From Planctomycetaceae bacterium (GTDB lineage: Bacteria; Planctomycetota; Planctomycetia; Pirellulales; Thermoguttaceae): DNA of 64,000 nt. Both the position numbers and the translations under genes were made by a program. The stretch is taken from assembly GCA_012719125.1 (NCBI GenBank), contig JAAYAY010000047.1, positions 62,001-126,000 on the forward strand, read 5' to 3'. The notes beneath the pieces were generated by a model, which saw only the letters and a program-made list of their open reading frames with translations, searched no databases and was not told where the DNA came from. Positions 17,201-24,147 of this stretch are shown here, piece after piece (within the stretch, counting starts at the first letter, position 1; every line of letters begins with the position of its first letter).

Positions 17201-17715
17201 GCGGCAAGGAGAGCGGGGAAGGTGGGGAGGGACTCGAAGGGCCCGCACCGGGTTCCCGCGGCGAGCGCGAGATGAACCGCCTGGCCGGCAAGCAGGCCGC
17301 CCTGCGAAACAAGGCCGAAGGCGTCGATTTGCAGCACTACCAGGTCATGGGTTATCACCACACCGATCTGCAGGACACGATCGAAAAGATGGCCCAGATC
17401 GAGCGAGATCTCAAGGCCGGCCGGTACCAGAGCGCCCTCAGGCAGCGGGACGTCATGCTCGAAGGCCTGGGCGACGTCAAGCAACACCTGGAAGGAGAAT
17501 TCGAAGTCCGGCGCGACGAGACGGTCAACCTGCCCACCGACGTCCAAAAAGAACTGATCGGCAGCATGCAGGATCCGTCTCCTGCCGGCTGGGAGGAGAT
17601 GAACCGCCGCTACTTCGAACGCCTGGCGCGAGGCGGCGCCGACGCGACCGGCGCGGCGCCCACCTTGACCGGAAGCACGAAGGAAGGCCCGACGCTGACG
17701 GGAAGCGGCCCGTAA
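14248..17715 (+). CDS. DUF4175-like giant membrane protein with acidic coiled-coil region
   Basis: 1155 residues from the ATG at 14248, which has GGAGAAGG upstream. Two N-terminal helices (near residues 22-50 and 55-75) and a third near 165 anchor it. Ig-like beta domains occupy about 210-550. The central 550-900 is a long charged coiled coil (KMLDIARRAQTEELAEMANR). A Gly-rich acidic linker with ELEDLIGDLLEEEEDLFDEM then leads to a C-terminal helical domain. The layout matches DUF4175-type proteins that accompany BatA/DUF58/VWA genes. The divergent position suggests a joint role in the envelope. It ends with a repeated TLTGS motif. Confidence 0.8.
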   Translation: MSPAAERIIDRVDATRQQWWVFTLLSTAVWAISISFGAALAFMLADALIRFSQGMLASLLAVWAGLTLFLAVFVLRRITRSQRSIEATARCLETEYPELGSSLINVIQLSSDTKNESRRFCEAAVNEAAAHAARIRFEDAANHETRWRRFRFCMQTPRDLVESLAILAVLFAIGFTSHWISPNISSAAGRLMQPWQFVPSVGSVEILEVTPGDTEVLLGDSLQITAEIVDRPEGEPYPATLFVMSQDAPETDVPMTAGDRCTTQVDRNGQAVEESRRKYTLTLPSIKSPIEYRLEIGDSQTRLYQVTVTEKPTVDEVEITLTYPTYLERPQETLIQKTADLEAPQYTIAELRIRPSVPITKGYVDVEGMIYNGELQSDGRLMVVRMPLVKNTTFTIHLEKNGQTDPNPRLNRVHVLPDRPPTIELLKPPRQSTAAPKSDLPVMIRSEDDHGVGRVRLEMKVKAGPAGEGDQIESTADDKEANVVKQWTEFDSNTTIVLHHLLALGPDVVQPGQTLLVRATVRDRRIFSEFGLDLAPQESVTGWHSVRIVDEQAEAEAVLEKLDSLRGALLKILEKQVRARARNALIAAKTQIAEAVDAAGGVRAMQVDIQKSSIALVKSIGDESREDHQAIKRILNQLAFGEMLKAVSQCDTLVKAKAVADLRAPVGELGLTQGAIIEALQKMLDIARRAQTEELAEMANRQVGDLPSDAQQKLDNLNSALEKAMEQQKKVVEAAENLAKAPVEDFSEAKEQLIKALEAAEDDWSKFMAELNTDLSKLPEQDFANPSSLKELVEIQTEIKMAEDALLKKTADIAVPLEQLGAEMAEEIKTNMEKWLPDTPDRERWSQEESLTDEGKEAPMAELPGELEDLIGDLLEEEEDLFDEMEDVSSSAADSLDKGAGWDVMDGPISNMSAKGATGNRLPNTSEIGGRAGEGRQGKSSGEFVGDEAVGKGGRKTPSRLTPDPYVNGQIKDHSKDPTGGATGGGKESGEGGEGLEGPAPGSRGEREMNRLAGKQAALRNKAEGVDLQHYQVMGYHHTDLQDTIEKMAQIERDLKAGRYQSALRQRDVMLEGLGDVKQHLEGEFEVRRDETVNLPTDVQKELIGSMQDPSPAGWEEMNRRYFERLARGGADATGAAPTLTGSTKEGPTLTGSGP

Positions 17716-17960
17716 GCGACGAATCGATGGCCAAAGCTTGTCAATCCCGCAACCCAACCTCACAAAAACATGCGCGCACTCTGCCCACGAATCCAGGGCG
17801 TCGTTCCAGGAACGAGCGTCAGGTTTGGGGAATAAGGACGTAGTTTCACGAACGATGCTAAGGCCAGAAGAACCTGTAGATCTCCTGACGTTTCGAATGG
17901 CGTGGTTGTCCCTCATAACTGTGAAAACGGTGAGCAGAGTCCTGCATTCAGGGTAGAGTA

Positions 17961-19250
17961 ATGAGCGGTTTCACTGACTCACGCAATAGCGACACACACG
18001 CCTTGCCCCGTTTCAACCAGGCAATTGACGCATTTGACCGCGGAGAACTAGAATTCTCCGAGCTTTGCCGGAAAGCGCTCGAGTCTTGTGAACAGGCGGG
18101 TCAAGACGAAGTATCAGTGGTATGCGGCCGCTTGGGGGGAATCGCGTACAGGCGAGGGGATTTTGACGCCGCCGAGCAGTGGTATCGGAAATCACTTGGA
18201 ATCGATGAGAGAACTGGTAACGAACATGGCGCCGCGACAACCTGCCACTATTTGAGCTTTGTCGCTGATGGTCGTGGAGATTCTGAGTCTGCGGAGAACT
18301 GGCTGTGGAAATCGATTCACATCAAGGAAAAGCAAGGCGACGAAATCGGTGCCGCGGAGAGTTATCACCAGTTGGGGTTGGTCGCGTACCGCCGAGATGA
18401 TCTCGACGCCGCCGAGAAGTGGTATCGGAAATCACTCGAAATTGACGAGAGAAATGACAATGAACGGGGCGCGGCGGAAACCTGCAACAATATGAGCGCC
18501 GTGGCCAATGCTCGCGGGGACTTCGAAACTGCAGAGAAGTGGCTGTGGAAATCGATTCACATCAAGGAAAGGCAAGGCAACGAAGTCGGTGCGGCGGTTA
18601 GTTATCACCAGTTGGGCTTTGTTGCCTATTGTCGTCAGGACTTCGACGCCGCTGAGCGGTGGTATCTGAAATCTCTGGAAATCGAGGAGAAGCTTGACAA
18701 CGAAATTGGTATGGCAGAGACCTACTTCAACCTGAGCGCAAACGCCAGAGGTCAAGACAACAACAAGGCCGCTGAGGAGTGGCTTGGAAAAGCACTGCAG
18801 ATCTTTGAAAGAAAAGGCAGCGCGAAATGGACTCTTCAGGCAGCCAGGATTGCTGGGCAGGCACGTGAATTCGGAGTCGCTGAAAAGACGTGCCGAAAGG
18901 CGCTCGAAATCGCAAAAAAGAATGGTGATGACATGTGCGAGGCGCACAGCTATCAGCACTTGGGATCCTTTGCCTGGCAGCAGGGCGATTACGAGGCCTC
19001 AAAACAGTGGTATGAGAAAGCGTTCGAGGCACATGAGAAGCGCGGCGCCATGGATGAGGCGGCCAAGATGTGCATTGCCCTGGCCCATCTCAGCTTTGCA
19101 GCAATCGCCGGGAAACCACGTGATTTCCATTCCGCAGCATGGTGGTTTCGAAAATCACTCGAAATCGACGACCACGTAACGTGGCGGAAGCGGCTCACCC
19201 TCTATGCCCGATTGTGGCATTACAGGTTTCTCAGCTTCTTTTCGAAGTAG
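17961..19250 (+). CDS. Tetratricopeptide repeat protein
   Basis: 429 residues, ATG preceded by AGGGTAGAG. It is built almost wholly of about nine 40-residue TPRs with an alternating pattern: units ending AEKWYRKSLEIDER alternate with units ending AEKWLWKSIHIKERQ, so the real period in the middle is about 80 residues (240 bp), pointing to recent block duplication. No signal peptide or membrane segment, so probably a cytoplasmic scaffold. Its base composition looks lower in GC than the neighbours, which may mean transfer. The next gene starts 43 bp downstream, but no functional link is visible. Confidence 0.88.
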   Translation: MSGFTDSRNSDTHALPRFNQAIDAFDRGELEFSELCRKALESCEQAGQDEVSVVCGRLGGIAYRRGDFDAAEQWYRKSLGIDERTGNEHGAATTCHYLSFVADGRGDSESAENWLWKSIHIKEKQGDEIGAAESYHQLGLVAYRRDDLDAAEKWYRKSLEIDERNDNERGAAETCNNMSAVANARGDFETAEKWLWKSIHIKERQGNEVGAAVSYHQLGFVAYCRQDFDAAERWYLKSLEIEEKLDNEIGMAETYFNLSANARGQDNNKAAEEWLGKALQIFERKGSAKWTLQAARIAGQAREFGVAEKTCRKALEIAKKNGDDMCEAHSYQHLGSFAWQQGDYEASKQWYEKAFEAHEKRGAMDEAAKMCIALAHLSFAAIAGKPRDFHSAAWWFRKSLEIDDHVTWRKRLTLYARLWHYRFLSFFSK

Positions 19251-19293
19251 TGCGACGAATGTCCTTTCACCCATTCAACACGTGATAAGCATA

Positions 19294-20958
19294 ATGCGCT
19301 ACGCCCTTCTTCTCACAACACTCATCCTGACATCAGTCCCGTTGGCGATCGGCTGCTCCTCCAGCGAGGAAGCGGCTCCGGCCACGGCAACCGGCGCCGT
19401 CGAGCCCAGGCCCGCGTCCACGGCGAAACCCGTCGAAACGGCCGAACTAGCCGCCCCGATTGCCAAGCCGCAGCCGCTCTCCAAAGCGGAGGAAACGGTG
19501 CCGGAACCTGCCGGCAGGCAATGGAAGGACCCGGCGGGCAATGTCCTGGCGGTCGGTGAATTCGTTTCCTTGATGGACGGAAACGTCTGCCTCGAAACGC
19601 CCGACGGCCGGGGCGTCGTGGTGCCCCTCGACAAGCTGTGCGAAGCCGACCGCGAGTCGGTGCAGGAGAAACCCGCCGCAGATCCGCCCGCGGAAGAGGA
19701 ACCAGAACTTGTCGTCGAGGAGATGGTCGACGAGATCGTCTCCTCCGGTCCGGCCCCCGGCGACGACCAGTACGACCATCAAAAGGTGGTGATTCCCTTC
19801 GATTTCGTTTCCAGCTTCGATGACGGCCGTTACGGTTCCATGATCGGCGACATGATCGTCGCCAAGATCCAGAAACAGGGGATGTTTGTGGTTCCCGACG
19901 CGATCGATATTCGCGACGTGTGCAACCAGCGCGGTGTGAAGATTACTCCCAACACGCCGCTCCCGGAGATTCGGCGCGTGCTGCGAGACCTGTTCGACGC
20001 TCACATCGCGATCTGGGGAAGTTGCGAGAAAGTTGCCGGCCAGGAGTGGGACGTCTACGACCTGACCGTCAAGTGCGCCGACTTTTCCGAGAGCCTCCAG
20101 CCGAAGATGCTCTACGAAAAAGTCGACGTGCGCACCAAGACCGTCAGCGAGATTCCCCACCTCTACGTGGCGGAGATGCTCGACAAACTCTACGGGCGCG
20201 AGCCGGGCGGGCCGGCCCCGGTCGATCAGTTCGCCGAACAGAACTGGCTCGACAATCCCAGCCTGATCGAAAACGGCGACTTCGAGACCGCCGCCCGCGG
20301 CGTGCCCAACGGCTGGGAAGACAAGGGCGGGCAGCAGCGGGAGCCCCTGGGCAATCTCGTCCAGTGGACGACCGAGTCGGGCAACTCCGGCAACCACGTG
20401 ATTCGTTTCACCTTCGATGCCGGCGTGGGCGACGGCTTCGGCGTCATGTACTACAGCAAGACCTTCCCCGTTGAAGAAGGCGCCAAGTATCGCTTCCAGT
20501 GCCGCTATCGAACCAACGGCCCCAAGATCATCGTCTTCATCAAGTGCTACGATGAGATGGGAAGCCAGTACAAACCCGGCGACCTGGTGAGTACGACAAG
20601 CCACCCCACGTCGCAGGCCGGCGGACCGGAATACGTTCCCGAGTTCGGCGTGCTCCGCGAATGCTATCGCAGCCAGCAGAACCTCAAGGGCGCCAAGAAC
20701 CAGTGGCACACCCACACGCAGGACTTCACGCCACGTCACACCAAGTACACGCCCAAGTGGGGCCGCGTGATGCTCTATTCCTATCTGGGCGCCGGCGTCG
20801 TCGAGTTCGACGACGTCGTCCTCAAACAGGTCGTTCCCGCCTCGGCCAGCGACCGCAAAAAGGAACTACGCCACTCCCAGGACAGTTCCGTCACCATCAA
20901 GGAGATGGAAGAGAACGAACGCCGTGCCCGCGAGGCTCGGGAACGAACGAACCAGTGA
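19294..20958 (+). CDS. Lipoprotein with SHD1-like module and carbohydrate-binding-like domain
   Basis: 554 residues from the ATG at 19294. The signal peptide MRYALLLTTLILTSVPLAIG ends at a lipobox Cys, so it is likely a lipoprotein. Residues about 75-120 (WKDPAGNVLAVGEFVSLMDG ... VVPLDKLCEADRE) match the SLA1-homology (SHD1-like) module common in planctomycetes. A central domain (KVVIPFDFVSSFDDGRYG) resembles proteins that form an outer-membrane-associated assembly domain. The C-terminal half (NPSLIENGDFETAARGVPNG) resembles a carbohydrate-binding (CBM4/9-like) beta-sandwich. It ends with a charged helix. The overall role is unknown. Confidence 0.72.
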   Translation: MRYALLLTTLILTSVPLAIGCSSSEEAAPATATGAVEPRPASTAKPVETAELAAPIAKPQPLSKAEETVPEPAGRQWKDPAGNVLAVGEFVSLMDGNVCLETPDGRGVVVPLDKLCEADRESVQEKPAADPPAEEEPELVVEEMVDEIVSSGPAPGDDQYDHQKVVIPFDFVSSFDDGRYGSMIGDMIVAKIQKQGMFVVPDAIDIRDVCNQRGVKITPNTPLPEIRRVLRDLFDAHIAIWGSCEKVAGQEWDVYDLTVKCADFSESLQPKMLYEKVDVRTKTVSEIPHLYVAEMLDKLYGREPGGPAPVDQFAEQNWLDNPSLIENGDFETAARGVPNGWEDKGGQQREPLGNLVQWTTESGNSGNHVIRFTFDAGVGDGFGVMYYSKTFPVEEGAKYRFQCRYRTNGPKIIVFIKCYDEMGSQYKPGDLVSTTSHPTSQAGGPEYVPEFGVLRECYRSQQNLKGAKNQWHTHTQDFTPRHTKYTPKWGRVMLYSYLGAGVVEFDDVVLKQVVPASASDRKKELRHSQDSSVTIKEMEENERRAREARERTNQ

Positions 20959-20973
20959 CGTGGTCCGCTTGCC

Positions 20974-22698
20974 TCACTCCTTCTTCTGAAACGCCTGCCG
21001 CACCTGAGCCGCATAACCGATTCCCGCCTGCAGGATTTCTCCCGGCACGACGATCCGGGCGTCGACCACGGCCCCTTCGGTGTTGACGGCCCAGCCAATC
21101 GGCAGAGTTTCGGGGAACTCCGGTAGCTGAATCTTCTGCCCTTCCGGGGCCACGGCTGCGATCATGTTGTTGACGAAACCGATCAGGCCTGCCGGGTTGA
21201 AGAAGCCCTGCCCGAGATTGCCCTGGCCGACCTTGGCGGCCGTCTGCTTGACCGATTCCTCCCTTCCAAGCGACTTGCCGCTCCGCAAGGCCGCAATCGC
21301 CTGGCGCAGCAGCCTCTGGTTCGTGTAGCCGAGCACCACGTGACGGTCGTCGGCCGCCACGATGAACACTCGGATCTTACCGCCGGGCCCGATCATCTTC
21401 TCCAACATCGCCTCCGCGTGGGCGTCGCCGGAAAGCGCCGTCTTCGGCAGCTCCATGGCAATTTCCACGCCCTTGCAGCCGTCGATCTCGATCGGCTTCG
21501 ACTCCATCTCCATGGAGAAGATCCCCTTGCTCCCTTTCACCATCCCGGCGAAGTTCTGGAGATACTCTTCGTAGGCCTTCATGTACTCGCCGGCGTTTTC
21601 CGCTTCCATCACCCCCACCATGCGGCTGTAGATCGTGTCGTCGGGCGAGCCGACCGCAAGCATCATGGTGATCGACTGCATCGCGGCCATCATCGGCTGG
21701 GCCGATTCCAGCATCTGGTCGGCCTGCTCCTGGCCGATTCCATAAAGCTTCGGGGCGGCCTTCATCACCTCCACCGAGAAATCCATCATCAGCTTGCCCA
21801 ACGCAGGGGTGAGCCGGCCGCCGCCCGCCACGATGAACGCCTCCGCCGGCAGCCCGCCGAGTGCGTCGACCGGCGTCGCCGGAACCGCTAGGCCTTCGGC
21901 AATTCGACCCGCCGGCAAGAATCGTTTGCGAACCTGCAAGACCAGATCGCCCGATTCCTGCACGTCCAGCCCGAGCCCGACCATCTCCATTTCCTGATCG
22001 ACGACCGCAAACACGTTCTTGTAGACGTTCAGCAGATCCGCCGCGCCCATGTCGTTGTCGCCCTGAGCGCGAACCACCTGCTGGACCGTCTCGATCCCTT
22101 CCACGGCCTTGGCACAGAAAACCGAGATGCCCGCATCGCTCATCACGGCTGCCACGTCCCGCTCTTCGATCCATGCCAGATCGCTGCCCAACCGCTCGGC
22201 GAATCCGCCCGCCGTCTTCAGAGCAGCCGCCAGCGTCTGTTCCTGGTCGTCGGGTACAATCACCGCGAACCCGTCCTTTTCCGCCACCAGCACGGAATCG
22301 TCGTCAAACGTCAGACGGACGAAGTCGCCCGCCTCCTCGCCCTTGAACAACTTCACAAACGCCGCGAAATCCTTCACCGGCACGTATCCCACCGGAACCG
22401 GGTCGGCGCCCGGTTCGGTGCCCTTGAGCACCGCCACGGCGATCGACGACTCCTTGTCCAGGCAATCGCTCAGCCCCGGCACCGCCTGCAGGGCCGCCAG
22501 CGGCCCCGGCAGCGGCAATCCCAAACCGGCAGCCGCCTTGCCCACCTTGGCGTCCAGCGTGTCCAGACGGTCAATCACCAGCAGGCCCAGCGCGTCGGCC
22601 GGAACCAACTTGACCGCATCGCCCGCCAGCAGAGGTGCCGAAACGAAGCTCGCCGCCACCAGAACTGCCGCCGCCAAAACCATCTTCACTCGCAACAT
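20974..22698 (-). CDS. Secreted protein of unknown function
   Basis: 574 residues. The ATG at 22698 follows GGAGAAAG and gives a good signal peptide (MLRVKMVLAAAVLVAASFVS, cleavage near PLLAGDA). The mature protein is an alpha/beta protein that begins KLVPADALGLLVIDRLDTLD and contains repeated 'voluntary' helices and strands. It fits a planctomycete paralogous family of exported proteins that start with a '...PADA...' segment, also seen in the gene at 24148. No catalytic motif is visible. It converges on the upstream plus-strand lipoprotein gene (15 bp gap). Confidence 0.75.
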   Translation of the reverse strand: MLRVKMVLAAAVLVAASFVSAPLLAGDAVKLVPADALGLLVIDRLDTLDAKVGKAAAGLGLPLPGPLAALQAVPGLSDCLDKESSIAVAVLKGTEPGADPVPVGYVPVKDFAAFVKLFKGEEAGDFVRLTFDDDSVLVAEKDGFAVIVPDDQEQTLAAALKTAGGFAERLGSDLAWIEERDVAAVMSDAGISVFCAKAVEGIETVQQVVRAQGDNDMGAADLLNVYKNVFAVVDQEMEMVGLGLDVQESGDLVLQVRKRFLPAGRIAEGLAVPATPVDALGGLPAEAFIVAGGGRLTPALGKLMMDFSVEVMKAAPKLYGIGQEQADQMLESAQPMMAAMQSITMMLAVGSPDDTIYSRMVGVMEAENAGEYMKAYEEYLQNFAGMVKGSKGIFSMEMESKPIEIDGCKGVEIAMELPKTALSGDAHAEAMLEKMIGPGGKIRVFIVAADDRHVVLGYTNQRLLRQAIAALRSGKSLGREESVKQTAAKVGQGNLGQGFFNPAGLIGFVNNMIAAVAPEGQKIQLPEFPETLPIGWAVNTEGAVVDARIVVPGEILQAGIGYAAQVRQAFQKKE

Positions 22699-23106
22699 GG
22701 TGCTTTCTCCCATCTTGATTGCTCTCAGCCAAACCGCGTGTTTACCGCCGGTGCTCTTCTTAAAGTTCGTCGCCCCCATTCGAATCTTGTTCCCCACAGT
22801 ATGCCCAATTCTGGCGACAACAGGTAGTGTTTCGTCCGTAGACACGAAAAAAAGCCCCTCACCTATGTGAACCCCAGAGATACAGAAGACGATGCTCCGG
22901 ATCCTATCCGTGCCCATCTGTGTCATCCGTGGTTCATGTCACGTGCCGCAAAGACTGCCGCCTCCCTCGGCAGGGTTAGACCGCGAAGTGTCCACCCTGG
23001 AAAAAGCGCCGGACCGGCGGCCACGTAGCTACCACGTCGTCTATCACGTTTGACCGGTCCGTATAATTGCCTTCTCACAGCCTGCCAACATCCCGGAGCC
23101 GCCTCC
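22699..23106. promoter_or_regulatory. Divergent intergenic region upstream of ldhA
   Basis: About 400 bp between a minus-strand secreted-protein gene and plus-strand ldhA. It should hold both promoters. A stretch near 22905-22940 (CCCATCTGTGTCATCCGTGG) resembles simple dispersed sequence that I have seen in other planctomycete intergenic regions, but no defined operator or hairpin can be supported. Confidence 0.4.
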
Positions 23107-24117
23107 ATGCGAGTCGTCGTTTTCAGTGATAAACCCTACTGGCACCGCTTCCTCACCGAGGCCAACGAAGCCTTCGGCCACGATCTCACCTTTATCGAGC
23201 CGAACCTCAATTCTCAAACGGTCGCCCTGGCCGACGGATACCCGGCCGTCTGCGTCTTCGTCCACGATCAGGTCGACGCCGCTGTGCTCGGCTCGCTCCG
23301 CAAGGGAGGCACCAATCTCGTCGCACTCCGCTGCGCCGGCTTCAACAACGTTGATCTCGAGGCGGCCGCCGAAGTCGGGATCAAGGTAGTTCGCGTGCCC
23401 GCCTACTCCCCCCACGCCGTGGCCGAACATGCCGTTTCGCTAATCCTTACCTTGAACCGCAAGATCCACCGCGCCTACGCCCGGGTCCGCGAAGGCAATA
23501 TGGCCCTCGAAGGCCTGCTCGGCGTCGAACTTCACTCGAAGACGGTCGGCATCCTCGGCACCGGCCGGATCGGCGCCATCGTCGGGCAGATCATGCACGG
23601 ATTCGGTTGCCGCGTTCTGGCCTACGATCCCTACCCCAACGACGAAGTCCGCCGCTTCGCCGAGTACGTGTCCCTCGACCGGCTCTCCGCCGAGTCCGAC
23701 GTCATCACCCTCCACTGCCCGTTGACGCCCGACACCTACCACCTCGTCGACGCCCAGTGGCTGAAACAGGTCAAGCCGGGCTGTATGATCATCAACACCA
23801 GCCGCGGCGCCCTCATCGACACCCGGGCCGCCATCCACGCCCTCAAAACGGAACGCCTCGGCTCGCTTGGCCTCGACGTCTACGAAGAAGAAGCTGACTT
23901 GTTCTTCGAGGACCTCTCCGAACGCGTCATCCAGGACGACGTCTTCGCCCGCCTGCTCACGTTTCCCAACGTCATCATCACGGCCCACCAGGGCTTCTTC
24001 ACCCGCGAAGCCATCAGCCAGATCGCCGCCACGACGCTGGCCAATATCCGCGACTTCGAGACCGGCGGGCCGCTGGCGAACGAAGTCTCCAGCGGACGGA
24101 AGGTCAAACACAAGTGA
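23107..24117 (+). CDS. ldhA: D-lactate dehydrogenase (2-hydroxyacid dehydrogenase family)
   Basis: 336 residues, start at MRVVVFSDKPYWHRFLTEAN. It aligns by eye along its whole length with Escherichia coli LdhA, sharing LRCAGFNNVDLEAA, VVRVPAYSPHAVAEHA, NRKIHRAYARVREGN, ISLHCPLTP-type and NTSRGALIDT segments. The NAD-binding GxGxxG is VGILGTGRIGAIVG. The catalytic Arg lies in NTSRG, the Glu near LDVYEEEADLFFEDL, and the His in ITAHQGFF. It should reduce pyruvate to D-lactate with NADH in the cytoplasm, a fermentative or redox-balancing role. It is monocistronic: the previous gene is divergent and the next convergent. Confidence 0.92.
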   Translation: MRVVVFSDKPYWHRFLTEANEAFGHDLTFIEPNLNSQTVALADGYPAVCVFVHDQVDAAVLGSLRKGGTNLVALRCAGFNNVDLEAAAEVGIKVVRVPAYSPHAVAEHAVSLILTLNRKIHRAYARVREGNMALEGLLGVELHSKTVGILGTGRIGAIVGQIMHGFGCRVLAYDPYPNDEVRRFAEYVSLDRLSAESDVITLHCPLTPDTYHLVDAQWLKQVKPGCMIINTSRGALIDTRAAIHALKTERLGSLGLDVYEEEADLFFEDLSERVIQDDVFARLLTFPNVIITAHQGFFTREAISQIAATTLANIRDFETGGPLANEVSSGRKVKHK

Positions 24118-24147
24118 GCCTTGCGGTTCACCTTCAAGAAGCGCAGT

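Noticed and set aside
17738-17956. Small plus-strand frame between the DUF4175-like and TPR genes
   Set aside because: No ribosome binding site, no protein-like composition and it ends immediately before the TPR start region.
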